Source: Devosia riboflavina
GTDB taxonomy: Bacteria; Pseudomonadota; Alphaproteobacteria; Rhizobiales; Devosiaceae
Length of the DNA: 64,000 nt
NCBI RefSeq assembly: GCF_000743575.1
Contig: NZ_JQGC01000030.1
Span: 52,395 to 116,394 of the forward strand
Direction of reading: 5' to 3'
Shown here: piece after piece, positions 8,641 through 18,571 of the stretch
Layout: each line of letters opens with the position of its first letter
Numbering within the stretch: position 1 is the first letter of the stretch
Notes under the pieces: model-generated
Seen by the model: only the letters and a program-made list of their open reading frames with translations
Told to the model about the DNA's origin: nothing
Database searches by the model: none
Program-made: the position numbers and the translations under genes

Positions 8641-9135
8641 ATGTCGAAACTTCTGTCCGTTGCGCTTTGCCTCTTGCTCGCAACGCCAAGCCTTGCTGCC
8701 GACTGGAAATATGAAGGCGGCAATGTGCCGATCGCCTATTTCGACAATGGCGAGGCGCAGTTCCAATTCGCCTGCCGCGGCGGCGACCTCGCCATGGCCT
8801 ATTGGGTGCGCAAACCGAGCCCGGACGTGGCGGCGGCGACGAGTTTGAGTCTTGCCATCAATGCGAGCGGCACGCCTTCGGGCAGCCTCGCCTCGACAGG
8901 CGGCACGATTTTCGCGCAGGATTTTCCACTCATCCATAGCGATGGCAGCTCGATCCTGGTGCGTGGACCGGTGGCCCGGCAATGGGCCAGAATCGCGCAA
9001 CGGGCGGGTGATATGATCCGGGTCGGGTTCGTCCGGCGCAAGGCGCAGGGCGGGCTGGAAGTGTTCGACGGGCACGAATTCGGCGCCAGAGGCTCCAATG
9101 CCGCAATCGCCAAAGTGCTCGGCCAGTGCGGATAA
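8641..9135 (+). CDS. Secreted protein of unknown function
   Basis: 164 residues with a signal peptide of about 20 residues (SLLATPSLA-like, mature start near ADWKYEG). The remainder is a soluble domain rich in beta-type segments (FACRGGDLAMAYWVRKP, GSILVRGPVARQW), with two cysteines that could pair. I do not recognise the family. It lies 85 bases after nagB on the same strand and may be read from the same transcript, or be an independent gene ending at the hairpin just downstream. Confidence 0.7.
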   Translation: MSKLLSVALCLLLATPSLAADWKYEGGNVPIAYFDNGEAQFQFACRGGDLAMAYWVRKPSPDVAAATSLSLAINASGTPSGSLASTGGTIFAQDFPLIHSDGSSILVRGPVARQWARIAQRAGDMIRVGFVRRKAQGGLEVFDGHEFGARGSNAAIAKVLGQCG

Positions 9136-9140
9136 GACAA

Positions 9141-9171
9141 AAGGCCCCGTCGGCAATGCCAACGGGGCCTT
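9141..9171. terminator. Bidirectional terminator-like hairpin
   Basis: GGCCCCGT pairs with ACGGGGCC around a small inner GGC/GCC stem, flanked by AA and TT. It lies between two convergent genes, so it can end both transcripts. Confidence 0.75.
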
Positions 9172-9202
9172 CCTATATTCTGCTCGGCGTTTCCGCCTTG
9201 GC

Positions 9203-9877
9203 TTAGAAGCTGTAATTCACGCCGGCGCGGATGACGCTGAACTTGTGGCCGATGTCGCGGGCGCCGCCCGGGAGACCGCCATAGGACTGGCTGCCGAGGT
9301 CGACATAGAGGTATTCGGCCTTGACCGAGATATTGTCGGTGGCCTTGGCTTCGATGCCGAGACCGGCGGTCCAACCGAAATGGGTGGCGGACTGCGAGGT
9401 GGTGACGCCGCCATTGACGACCTGGGCGGTGCCGCGACCGAAGGCGGCGCCGAGGGTTACGTAGGGCATGACCTGGCCGAAGGTGCCGCCGGCGCGGGCG
9501 CGGACAGTGCCGAACATGTCGAGCTTGGCTTCAAAGGTGCCGGGGGTGACGGCCGGTTCGCTGTAGGCGAGGTTCGCCCATTGCAGGTCGCCTTCGGCGC
9601 CGATCACGAGGCCGCCCATATCGGCGTTGAAACCGGCCTGGGCACCAGCAGTCCAGCCGGAGCTGTTATTGTTGGTGTTGACGATGGCCGGGGAATTGGT
9701 GGTGTTGCCCCAAGTGTAGCCACCGTTGACGCCGGCATAAAAGCCGTTCCAGTCGGTGACCGAGGTGGAGGAATACATGGGCGAGGTCGCCGGAGCGCTG
9801 TTCCAGCCCAGATCGGCGGCTCCGGCCGACGCCGTCAGCGCCAGGAGAGCAGAAATCACAATGGCGGAACGCTTCAT
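9203..9877 (-). CDS. Outer-membrane beta-barrel protein (Omp25/31-like)
   Basis: 224 residues with a signal peptide (MKRSAIVISALLALTASAGA) and an eight-stranded barrel pattern typical of Hyphomicrobiales Omp25/31 proteins: NGFYAGVNGGYTWG, GLVIGAEGDLQW, VKAEYLYVDLG, and a C-terminal aromatic (NYSF) used by the barrel assembly machinery. The ATG at 9877 is preferred to the one 13 codons upstream because the signal peptide begins there and GAGG precedes it. It probably gives envelope structure or surface contact. A second family member is at 61370-62062. Confidence 0.88.
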   Translation of the reverse strand: MKRSAIVISALLALTASAGAADLGWNSAPATSPMYSSTSVTDWNGFYAGVNGGYTWGNTTNSPAIVNTNNNSSGWTAGAQAGFNADMGGLVIGAEGDLQWANLAYSEPAVTPGTFEAKLDMFGTVRARAGGTFGQVMPYVTLGAAFGRGTAQVVNGGVTTSQSATHFGWTAGLGIEAKATDNISVKAEYLYVDLGSQSYGGLPGGARDIGHKFSVIRAGVNYSF

Positions 9878-10033
9878 TTTTGGCCTCGTCGATATACGCC
9901 TAAACATGAGGCTCAAAATCGTCTCAAGGTCTTAATGATCGGGTAAGGAATAAGGTTAACGCGCAGGGTTTTATCGATTTGTGAAAGGTGGCGTTAGGGA
10001 AGGGGCCGGCGGCTCGTGTGCCAGTGGCTCTCA

Positions 10034-10079
10034 TACCCCCACCCTCATTCCCTCCCCACAAGGGGGAGGGAGGCGAAGG
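10034..10079. repeat. Dispersed GC-rich palindrome (copy 1)
   Basis: A palindromic unit built on CTCCCCACAAGGGGGAG in the noncoding stretch 9878-10100. About 42 bases are identical to the copy at 54496-54538. Related copies lie at 15905-15998 and 46621-46745. Confidence 0.75.
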
Positions 10080-10100
10080 AGCCGCGAAGCGGCGTGTGCC

Positions 10101-11723
10101 TCAGCTATGGAGGCCTGGGGCTTCGCGGCCGGTGGAGGCGACGTATTCGGTGTAGCCGCCGCCATAGGCGTGGACGCCCTCGGGAGTCAATTCGAGTACG
10201 CGATTGGAGAGCGCGGCGAGGAAATGGCGGTCGTGGCTGACGAAGAGCATGGTGCCTTCATATTGGCTCAGCGCCGTGATCAGCATTTCCTTGGTGGCGA
10301 TGTCCAAGTGGTTGGTCGGCTCGTCGAGGACGAGGAAGTTCGGCGGATCGAAGAGCATCATGGCCATGACGAGGCGGGCCTTTTCGCCGCCTGAGAGGAC
10401 ACGGCACTTCTTTTCGATTTCGTCGCCGGAAAATCCGAAGCAGCCGGCAAGGGCGCGGAGCGGCGCCTGGCCGGCCTGCGGGAAGGAATATTCGAGCTGC
10501 TGGAAGACGGTCAGATCGCCATCGAGCACGTCCATGGCGTGCTGGGCGAAATAGGCCATTTTTACGCTGGGGCCGCGGGAGACCGTGCCTTGGTCGGGTT
10601 CGGTGGTGCCAGTGACCAATTTCAGAAGCGTCGATTTGCCGGCGCCGTTGATGCCCATGATGGCCCAGCGTTCTCGGCGGCGGACGTGGAAGTCGAGGCC
10701 ATCATAGATGGAGCGGCTGCCGTAGCTTTTTGAGACGCCCTTCAAAAGCGCAACGTCTTCGCCCGAGCGCGGGGCGGGACGGAATTCGAATTCGACGGTC
10801 TGGCGACGCTTGGGCGGCTCGACGCGGTCGATCTTTTCGATCTTCTTGACGCGGCTCTGCACCTGGGCGGCGTGGCTGGCTCGGGCCTTGAAGCGGGCGA
10901 TGAAGTCGAGCTCTTTCGCGAGCATGGCCTGCTGGCGCTCGAACTGGGCCTGCTGGTTCTTTTCGGCGATGGCGCGCTGGGCCTGATAGAATTCGTAATT
11001 GCCCGAATAGGTGGTCAGCGCGCCGGCGTCGATCTCGACGATTTTCGTGCAGATGCGGTTCATGAATTCGCGGTCGTGCGAGGTCATGAACAGGGCGCCC
11101 TGGTAATTCTGCAGGAAAGCTTCGAGCCAGATCAGGCTTTCGAGGTCGAGGTGGTTGGAGGGTTCGTCGAGGAGCAGTGCGTCGGGGCGCATGAGGAGGA
11201 TTTTGGCGAGCGCGACGCGCATCTTCCAGCCGCCAGACAGGGCGCCGACATCGCCGTCCATCATTTCCTGCGAGAAGCCGAGGCCATCAAGGACTTCGCG
11301 GGCGCGGCCATCGAGGGAATAGCCATCGAGTTCTTCGAACTGGTGCTGGATTTCGCCATAGCGCTCGATGATGGCGTCCATCTCGTCCGCCTTGTCGGGA
11401 TTGCCCATGTCGGCTTCGAGGGCGCGCATTTCGACAACGAGAGCGCTGACGGGGCCGGCGCCATCCATGACTTCGGTGACGGCGCTGCGGCCGGACATTT
11501 CGCCGACATCCTGGCTGAAATAGCCGATGGTGGTGCCGCGCTCGACCGAGACCTGGCCCTCGTCAGGCTGCTCTTCGCCGGTGATCATGCGGAAAAGCGT
11601 GGTCTTGCCAGCGCCATTGGGGCCGACGAGGCCGATTTTTTCACCCTTGAGGAGCGTTGCCGATGCCTCGATGAAGACAATCTGCTTGCCGTTTTGCTTG
11701 CCGATGCTTTCGAGGCGGATCAT
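10101..11723 (-). CDS. ABC-F family ATPase
   Basis: 540 residues with two ATPase domains and no membrane segments. The first has Walker A GPNGAGKT (34-41), signature LSGGWKMR and Walker B LLLDEPSNHLD. The second has GINGAGKS, LSGGEKARL and LVLDEPTNHLD. A charged linker with the RASHAAQVQSRVKKIEKI pattern joins them, as in ribosome-associated ABC-F proteins (EttA, Uup, YbiT, YheS). Members relieve ribosome stalling or gate translation; some give antibiotic resistance, but nothing here points to that. The start at MIRLESIG is chosen because the domain begins there and AGAAGG precedes it. Confidence 0.93.
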   Translation of the reverse strand: MIRLESIGKQNGKQIVFIEASATLLKGEKIGLVGPNGAGKTTLFRMITGEEQPDEGQVSVERGTTIGYFSQDVGEMSGRSAVTEVMDGAGPVSALVVEMRALEADMGNPDKADEMDAIIERYGEIQHQFEELDGYSLDGRAREVLDGLGFSQEMMDGDVGALSGGWKMRVALAKILLMRPDALLLDEPSNHLDLESLIWLEAFLQNYQGALFMTSHDREFMNRICTKIVEIDAGALTTYSGNYEFYQAQRAIAEKNQQAQFERQQAMLAKELDFIARFKARASHAAQVQSRVKKIEKIDRVEPPKRRQTVEFEFRPAPRSGEDVALLKGVSKSYGSRSIYDGLDFHVRRRERWAIMGINGAGKSTLLKLVTGTTEPDQGTVSRGPSVKMAYFAQHAMDVLDGDLTVFQQLEYSFPQAGQAPLRALAGCFGFSGDEIEKKCRVLSGGEKARLVMAMMLFDPPNFLVLDEPTNHLDIATKEMLITALSQYEGTMLFVSHDRHFLAALSNRVLELTPEGVHAYGGGYTEYVASTGREAPGLHS

Positions 11724-11919
11724 TCTTTTGGGCCTTCTGAGAAATTCAGTAGACCTCAACAGTGCGGTGCCACGTCCTCGTGGTTCGAGGCTGCGCTAAC
11801 GCTCCGCACCTCACCATGAGGACTACTGGGGTTGCCGATGTTGTCCGTGCTCTAAAGCACGGTCCCGCCATAGCGCAAGGGCCGCGCGGACACAGCGGCT
11901 ATGCGGCGATAAACTTCGT

Positions 11920-13404
<1,485 letters not shown>

Positions 13405-13526
13405 GCCTATCCCAAGTTCATTTCGTTGCTCGGCACGAATCGGGTGTGCCGTTTTGGGAGAGAATGAGGAAAGTGACTTAAGAGGGTGTTAATCCTAACG
13501 AATTGCTCCTCGCATCCGCGAAGGCA

Positions 13527-13558
13527 AATAAAAAGGGCCGCGGAAAAATCCGTGACCC
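13527..13558 (-). terminator. Terminator after DUF465 gene
   Basis: Read on the minus strand, GGGTCACGGA pairs with TCCGCGGCCC (one mismatch, one wobble) around a T-rich loop and is followed by TTTTTATTT. It fits the end of the small gene at 13593-13769. Confidence 0.7.
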
Positions 13559-13592
13559 TCAAGAATTCAGTGTGTCTGGTCGTCCAACCGGA

Positions 13593-13769
13593 TCAGTGCC
13601 GCTCCATCACATTGAAGCGGGCAATTTCGTCTTTTACTTCCAGCTTTTTGCGCTTGAGCGCTGAGACCATCAGGTCATCAATCTGGCGATTCTGCATCTC
13701 TGCCTGAATCTGCCGGTCCAGTTCCTGATGGCGCCGTTCCAGCGCTGCGATGTGGCCTTCAGTAGTCAT
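13593..13769 (-). CDS. DUF465 (YdcH-like) small protein
   Basis: 58 residues, largely one alpha-helical hairpin: HIAALERRHQELDRQIQAEM, then LKRKKLEVKDEIARF. The pattern is typical of DUF465, whose function is unknown. The start at MTTEG is chosen because AAGGAG lies at ideal spacing; longer in-frame starts lack this. It is divergent from a second DUF465 gene at 13921-14136. Confidence 0.8.
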   Translation of the reverse strand: MTTEGHIAALERRHQELDRQIQAEMQNRQIDDLMVSALKRKKLEVKDEIARFNVMERH

Positions 13770-13920
13770 AGACAACTCCTTCGACATCGTGGACGAGGGG
13801 ATAGTCACAAATCTTTCACGCTTTGTCGACTGCCTCAAAAGGGGGTGATCGAATTGAGATGCAAATCGTGATCCGATGCGTTAACCAAGTGTGAGTTGGG
13901 GCGGGACTATTGGTTTTTCT

Positions 13921-14136
13921 ATGCTGCAGCTCGACAAGGAACAGGAAGCCCAATTCGGGCTGGAGCTGGCGACCAAGCGCCAGGAGCATGCAGACCTGGA
14001 TGCCGCCATCCACACGCTGACGCAATCGCAATTTGCCGACCGGATGCTGGTGCAGCGGCTCAAGAAGCGCAAGCTGGCGCTGAAGGACCGCATCGTGCAA
14101 CTCGAAAGCATTCTGCTTCCCGACATTATCGCCTGA
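13921..14136 (+). CDS. DUF465 (YdcH-like) small protein
   Basis: 71 residues with the same helical layout as its divergent neighbour (ELATKRQEHADLDAAIHTL, then VQRLKKRKLALKDRIVQLE). The start is taken at MLQLDKEQ, where the family pattern begins; no strong ribosome-binding site is visible. The two genes look like an old duplication arranged head to head. No function is known. Confidence 0.75.
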   Translation: MLQLDKEQEAQFGLELATKRQEHADLDAAIHTLTQSQFADRMLVQRLKKRKLALKDRIVQLESILLPDIIA

Positions 14137-14146
14137 CGGTTTTGGC

Positions 14147-14227
14147 GCTAAAGCGTAAACACGCTTCAGCTTTCTTTGTTGGCATGTCTTTGCCCCGAAA
14201 CCGGTGACCACTTTCGGGAGACATGCT
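14147..14227. repeat. RIME-like intergenic element (copy 1)
   Basis: Contains CCCCGAAACCGGTGACCACT followed by TTTCGGGAGACATGC, plus an upstream AAGCGT/ACGCTT palindrome. Related elements lie at 38481-38524, 42143-42248, 43606-43652 and 60484-60590. The pattern resembles rhizobial RIME elements. Confidence 0.7.
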
Positions 14228-14299
14228 TGAGGCGCCTTGAGCGCTGCGGCTTTTTAGGCTAGATGCGCGCTTTGCGGAGCGGCAGGGGGAGAACTCGCC

Positions 14300-14791
14300 A
14301 TGCTCAAGCCACCAGTTGCCATCGTCATGGGCAGCCAATCGGACTGGCCCACCATGCGGCTCTGCGCCGAAACCCTCGAAAATCTTGAGATCGAATATGA
14401 GGCGCGGATCGTTTCGGCGCATCGTACGCCCGAGCGGCTCGTCGACTTCGCCATGAATGCCCGGGCCGAAGGGATCAAGATCATCATTGCCGGGGCCGGG
14501 GGCGCGGCGCATCTGCCGGGCATGATCGCCGCGATGACGCCGCTGCCGGTCTTCGGCGTGCCGGTGCGTTCGAAGGCACTGAGCGGCATGGATAGCCTCT
14601 ATTCCATCGTGCAGATGCCGGGCGGCGTGCCCGTGGGAACGCTGGCCATCGGCGAGCCGGGCGCGATCAATGCGGCGCTGCTGGCAGCGTCGGTGCTGGC
14701 GCTGAACGATGATGAACTGGCTGACCGGCTCGATGCGCATCGCGCGCGGCAGACTGCATCCGTCCCGCAATTCCCTTCCGATACCGAGTAA
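14300..14791 (+). CDS. purE: 5-(carboxyamino)imidazole ribonucleotide mutase
   Basis: 163 residues, class I PurE, which converts N5-CAIR to CAIR in purine biosynthesis in the cytoplasm. Motifs are MGSQSDWPTM (about 10-19), the SAHRTPERL loop with the catalytic His, and AGGAAHLPGM. The length fits the family. It is followed at once by purK, which makes its substrate. Confidence 0.97.
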   Translation: MLKPPVAIVMGSQSDWPTMRLCAETLENLEIEYEARIVSAHRTPERLVDFAMNARAEGIKIIIAGAGGAAHLPGMIAAMTPLPVFGVPVRSKALSGMDSLYSIVQMPGGVPVGTLAIGEPGAINAALLAASVLALNDDELADRLDAHRARQTASVPQFPSDTE

Positions 14792-14795
14792 GACC

Positions 14796-15884
14796 TTGTC
14801 CGATTCCTCCGTCTCGCTGCGTCCTGGTTCCACCATCGGTATTCTGGGGGGAGGGCAGCTTGGCCGCATGCTGGCTTTGGCCGGCGCCAAGCTGGGATTG
14901 AAGAGCCATATCTATTGTCCGGACCCGCAGAGCCCGGCTTTCGATGTGACCCCGTTCAAGACGGTGGCGGCATATGATGACGAGGCGGCGCTGCGGAAAT
15001 TTGCGGCCCAGGTCGATGTCGTCACCTATGAGTTCGAGAATGTGCCGGCGGCGACGGCGGAAATCCTCTCGAGCCTGAAGCCATTGCGGCCGGGCGCCAA
15101 CGCGCTGGCGATCTCGCAGGACCGGCTGGCCGAAAAGGGATTTTTGGCGTCCAAGAATATTCCGGTGGCGCCCTATCGAGCCGTGCATTTGCTTGAGGAT
15201 TTGAAGGCGGCGGTGGCGGAGCTGGGGCTGCCGGCGGTGCTGAAGACGACGCGGCTGGGCTATGACGGCAAGGGGCAGCGGGTGCTGCGCCAGCCGGGCG
15301 ATGCCGAGGCGGCGTTTGCCGAGCTAAAACCGCATCCGCTGGTGCTGGAAGGTTTTGTTCCTTTTGAAAAGGAAATTTCGGTGGTGGTGGCGCGCGGGGT
15401 CGATGGCTCGGTGCGGGCGTTCGATCCGGCCGAGAATGTGCATCGGCACCATATTCTTTTTACTTCGACGGTGCCGGCGGATATTGCGCCTGGCATTGCC
15501 AAGCATGCCGCGATGCTCGCCAAGGTGATCGTCGTGGCGCTCGACTATGTCGGTGTGCTGGGCGTCGAATTCTTCGTGCTCGGTGGCGAGCGGCCGAGCC
15601 TCGTGGTCAACGAGATTGCGCCGCGGGTGCATAATTCGGGGCACTGGACGGAGGCCGTGTGCCTCACCGATCAGTTCGAGCAGCATATGCGGGCCGTGGC
15701 CGGCTGGCCGCTGGGAGATCCCCGGCGCTATGCCGATGTGGTGATGCAGAATCTCATTGGCGATGAGGTCGAAGTGGTGCCGGGTGGCATCGATGGCGAT
15801 ACGCAGCCGCATCTCTATGGCAAGGCGGAAGCGCGACCGGGGCGGAAGATGGGGCACATCAACCGGATTGTGCGGAGCGAGTAG
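14796..15884 (+). CDS. purK: 5-(carboxyamino)imidazole ribonucleotide synthase
   Basis: 362 residues, ATP-grasp enzyme that carboxylates AIR to N5-CAIR using ATP and bicarbonate. Visible parts are GILGGGQLGRMLALAGAKLG at the N-terminus, LKTTRLGYDGKGQ (ATP-binding), and VNEIAPRVHNSGHWT (metal binding). A TTG at 14796, four bases after the purE stop, is chosen because it gives the normal family length; the ATG at 14709 would need an 83-base overlap with purE. No ATG lies between these two points. Confidence 0.92.
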   Translation: MSDSSVSLRPGSTIGILGGGQLGRMLALAGAKLGLKSHIYCPDPQSPAFDVTPFKTVAAYDDEAALRKFAAQVDVVTYEFENVPAATAEILSSLKPLRPGANALAISQDRLAEKGFLASKNIPVAPYRAVHLLEDLKAAVAELGLPAVLKTTRLGYDGKGQRVLRQPGDAEAAFAELKPHPLVLEGFVPFEKEISVVVARGVDGSVRAFDPAENVHRHHILFTSTVPADIAPGIAKHAAMLAKVIVVALDYVGVLGVEFFVLGGERPSLVVNEIAPRVHNSGHWTEAVCLTDQFEQHMRAVAGWPLGDPRRYADVVMQNLIGDEVEVVPGGIDGDTQPHLYGKAEARPGRKMGHINRIVRSE

Positions 15885-15904
15885 GCGCGGGCAGTGCTCG
15901 TTGC

Positions 15905-15998
15905 TACCCCCACCCTTGATCCCTCCCCACAAGGGGGAGGGAGACGAAAGGGCCGTTTCATCTAGGCAAGCGCCTCCCTCCCCTTGATGGGGGCGAGA
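15905..15998. repeat. Dispersed GC-rich palindrome (copy 2, with inverted half)
   Basis: A copy of the CTCCCCACAAGGGGGAG palindrome followed by a second unit (CTCCCTCCCCTTGATGGGGG) in the opposite sense. It fills the space between the convergent genes purK and the hydrolase. Confidence 0.65.
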
Positions 15999-16021
15999 GC
16001 TACAGGCCGCTGGTGCGAGCG

Positions 16022-16714
16022 CTACCGAGCGAGCCAATTCCCAAAGGCGTCGGCGACGGCCTTGGGGTTTTCCATGGTCGGCAGGTGGGCACTCCTAGCG
16101 AAGCGGACGATGTCGGCATGGGGGACGGTTGCGGCCATTTCCTCGGCCAGCTCCATGGGCGTCAGGACGTCTTCAGTACCGACGCCGATCAGGGTCGGGA
16201 CCTTGACACCCGCGAGGTCGGGACGGGAATCTGGGCGACCGAGAATGGCCTGCTGCTGGCGGATATAGGCGTCCTGGCCCAGGCGCTCGGCCATGGCCTG
16301 CACTTCTTCGGCGAGCGGCGTGTTGAGATTGCGCTTGGCGACGAGGCTCGGGAGCAGGCTGCGCGAGACGCCGATGAATTTGCCGAGTTTGACGTTCTCG
16401 ATGCCTTTTCTGCGGGCTTCGCGGCGCTCGTCGGTGTCGGGGCGGGCGGAGGTATCGAGAAGCGCCAGATGGGTGACACGATCGGGCGCCTGGCGCATGA
16501 TTTCGAGCGCGACATAGCCCCCCATGGAAAGGCCGGCCAAGGCGAATTTTGGCGGGGCTGCTGCCAGCGTCCGGCTGGCCATGCCGGCGACGGAATCATC
16601 GAGCGTGAGATCGGCAACCATGGGCGCGACGGTGTCGCGCAGCGGCAGGACGACATCGCGCCACAAACGCGCATCGCAAAGCAGGCCAGGCAGGAGGACG
16701 ATGGGTGTGTACAC
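16022..16714 (-). CDS. Alpha/beta hydrolase
   Basis: 230 residues from a GTG start. VYTPIVLLPGLLCDARLW carries the oxyanion region, GLSMGG (Ser63) the nucleophile, and SAHLPTMENP the catalytic His near the C-terminus. The GTG at 16714 is chosen because the fold begins there and AGAGG sits upstream; the longer frame adds 30 residues unlike the family. The pattern resembles small esterases and 3-oxoadipate enol-lactonase-like hydrolases. The substrate is unknown. Confidence 0.82.
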   Translation of the reverse strand: MYTPIVLLPGLLCDARLWRDVVLPLRDTVAPMVADLTLDDSVAGMASRTLAAAPPKFALAGLSMGGYVALEIMRQAPDRVTHLALLDTSARPDTDERREARRKGIENVKLGKFIGVSRSLLPSLVAKRNLNTPLAEEVQAMAERLGQDAYIRQQQAILGRPDSRPDLAGVKVPTLIGVGTEDVLTPMELAEEMAATVPHADIVRFARSAHLPTMENPKAVADAFGNWLAR

Positions 16715-16928
16715 GGCGCCAACCTCTTGAGAGCAGCAAAGAAGCGGTAGACGGCTTCGGAAAATCAGGCAATACGCCGAATTTCCTGACTCCCATGTGG
16801 ACAAGTCCTGAGAGGCGAGCTATATAGCGCGCCACGGTGACCGGCTCGGCTGGTCGGCGAAGTGGTTGTTATGGCTGTTTCGCTCCTATCCAAACAATTT
16901 GCCAAAGCTTTGAAGGGGCAGTTGACCT

Positions 16929-17156
16929 TTGCAAGTAGTCGTTCGCGATAACAATGTAGACCAGGCGCTGCGCGCCCTGAAGAAGAAGCTGCAGCGCGAA
17001 GGCGTCTTCCGCGAAATGAAGCTGCGCAATTACTACGAAAAGCCCTCTGAAAAGAAGGCTCGCCAGAAGGCCGAGGCCGTTCGTCGCGCCCGCAAGCTGG
17101 CCCGCAAGCGCGCACAGCGCGAAGGCTTGATCGCCGCTCCGGCGCCGCGCAGCTAG
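16929..17156 (+). CDS. rpsU: 30S ribosomal protein S21
   Basis: 75 residues, strongly basic. The start is TTG: QVVVRDNNVDQALRALKKKL follows at once, the conserved beginning of alphaproteobacterial S21, and AAGGGG lies upstream. S21 binds the 30S subunit near the anti-Shine-Dalgarno region and helps initiation. The tail is Lys/Arg-rich (ARKLARKRAQREG). A strong terminator follows. Confidence 0.95.
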   Translation: MQVVVRDNNVDQALRALKKKLQREGVFREMKLRNYYEKPSEKKARQKAEAVRRARKLARKRAQREGLIAAPAPRS

Positions 17157-17180
17157 TCAGCGCGTAGTCTAGGAAATTTG

Positions 17181-17211
17181 AAAACGCCGCCCTTCGGGGC
17201 GGCGTTTTTTT
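17181..17211 (+). terminator. rpsU terminator
   Basis: AAAACGCCGCCC, a TTC loop, GGGGCGGCGTTTTTTT: a strong stem followed by a run of seven T. Confidence 0.92.
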
Positions 17212-17249
17212 GGTTTTGGAAGGGCGTCTTCCGCCTTCACGAACTCAAT

Positions 17250-17319
17250 TGTCACCCCGGCGTAGGCCGGGGCCCATCCCCAAATCTCAAGATGGGTCCC
17301 GGCCTACGCCGGGATGACA
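17250..17319. repeat. 70-base imperfect palindrome of the CCCCGGC type
   Basis: TGTCACCCCGGCGTAGGCCG at the left is matched by the inverse at the right (GGCCTACGCCGGGATGACA), with inner CCCATC/GATGGG arms and a loop around 17280-17290. A short relative is at 2444-2467. Such palindromes are common between genes in Alphaproteobacteria. Confidence 0.75.
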
Positions 17320-17338
17320 GCCGGTGGTGGTTAGGTGT

Positions 17339-18553
17339 CTATGCCTTCCGCACGCGTCGTAGGTCTGTGACTGCTAGCACAATCGCTAGCGCCGCGAGGC
17401 CGGGCATAAGGGTTACGAGCGCGGTGCGCGCTTCGGGGAAGAAGATTGTGCCGGCGAGCGATGCCAAAAAGCCGCCGCCCATCTGGAAGAAGCCGGTGAG
17501 CGCACCGGCCGAGCCGGCGATTTCGCCGAAGCCGGACATGGCCGCCGCTGTGGCGCTGGGGCTGAGGCAGGCGAGCGAGAGCATCCAGAAGCCGACGGGG
17601 ATCATTACGGCCATGACCTCGTTCGGCCAGAGGCGTGGACCCATCGCGTAGCCGAGGCCGGCGAGGGCGATGAGCACGAGGCCGATGGCGACGAGCTGCC
17701 AGCCATCGAGATGCTTTGAGAGGCGCGCGGCGACGATATTGCCGGTGATGAAGGAACCGGTCTGGATCAGCATGGCCATGGCGAACTGGAAGGGCGTCAG
17801 GCCGATCTGGTCGATGAGCACGAAGGGCAAGAGCGCGGCGGAGGCGTAAAAGCCACCGAAGGCGGCGGCGAGCGTGCCGGCGGGCAGGAGGAAGGCGGGG
17901 GCGCGGAGCAGGCGGCCGTAATTGCCGATGATGGTGGACGGCTTTAGCGGGATGCGCCGGTCTTCGGGCAGGGTTTCGCGGGCGGAAAAACCGAGGAGGG
18001 CGATGATGGCGAGGCCGAAGCCGGCCATGACCATGAACATGACGTGCCAGGTGCCGACGAGCATGATGACGCTGCCCAGCGTCGGGGCGACGGCGGGGGC
18101 GACTGTCAGAACCAAGTTGATGAGGGTGAGAATGCCGATGGCTTCGCGGCCGACGAAGAGATCGCGCACCATGGCGCGTGACAGGGCGACGCCGGCGGAA
18201 ACGCCAAAGCCCTGCAGCACGCGTCCGAGGAGCAGCACTTCGAGGCTTGGCGCGAAGGTGGCGACGAGACCGCCGAGGACATAGATGGCGAAGAAGGCGA
18301 TGCCGGTGGCGCGGCGGCCGAAGCGATCGGAGAGGGGGCCGCAGATGAGCTGGGCAAGCGCGAAGGCGGCGAAATAGACGGTCAGGGTCAGCTTGCCGCC
18401 GGCATCATTGGTGCCGAGATCGGTGACGAGGGAGGGCAGGGCCGGGGCATAAAGCGTGAGGCTCAGGGGGCCGGTCGCCACCATGAGCCCGCCGATGATG
18501 GCCGTGCGGCGGCCGGACATGGCGGGTGAAACTGTGCTGGTTTGGTCGGTCAT
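17339..18553 (-). CDS. MFS transporter, Bcr/CflA drug-resistance type
   Basis: 404 residues with about twelve membrane segments. LSDRFGRR between segments 2 and 3 is the MFS motif A, and the region LGRVLQGFGVSAGVALSRAMVRDLF is typical of Bcr/CflA multidrug exporters. It would export small hydrophobic compounds in exchange for protons. The substrate cannot be predicted. The hydrolase gene on the same strand lies 18 bases upstream, so the two may form an operon. Confidence 0.88.
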   Translation of the reverse strand: MTDQTSTVSPAMSGRRTAIIGGLMVATGPLSLTLYAPALPSLVTDLGTNDAGGKLTLTVYFAAFALAQLICGPLSDRFGRRATGIAFFAIYVLGGLVATFAPSLEVLLLGRVLQGFGVSAGVALSRAMVRDLFVGREAIGILTLINLVLTVAPAVAPTLGSVIMLVGTWHVMFMVMAGFGLAIIALLGFSARETLPEDRRIPLKPSTIIGNYGRLLRAPAFLLPAGTLAAAFGGFYASAALLPFVLIDQIGLTPFQFAMAMLIQTGSFITGNIVAARLSKHLDGWQLVAIGLVLIALAGLGYAMGPRLWPNEVMAVMIPVGFWMLSLACLSPSATAAAMSGFGEIAGSAGALTGFFQMGGGFLASLAGTIFFPEARTALVTLMPGLAALAIVLAVTDLRRVRKA

Positions 18554-18571
18554 TGGTCTAGAAAGGTTGCG

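Noticed and set aside
10034..10079. CRISPR-like repeat
   Set aside because: The repeated units are far apart, few, palindromic over their whole length and without regular spacers.
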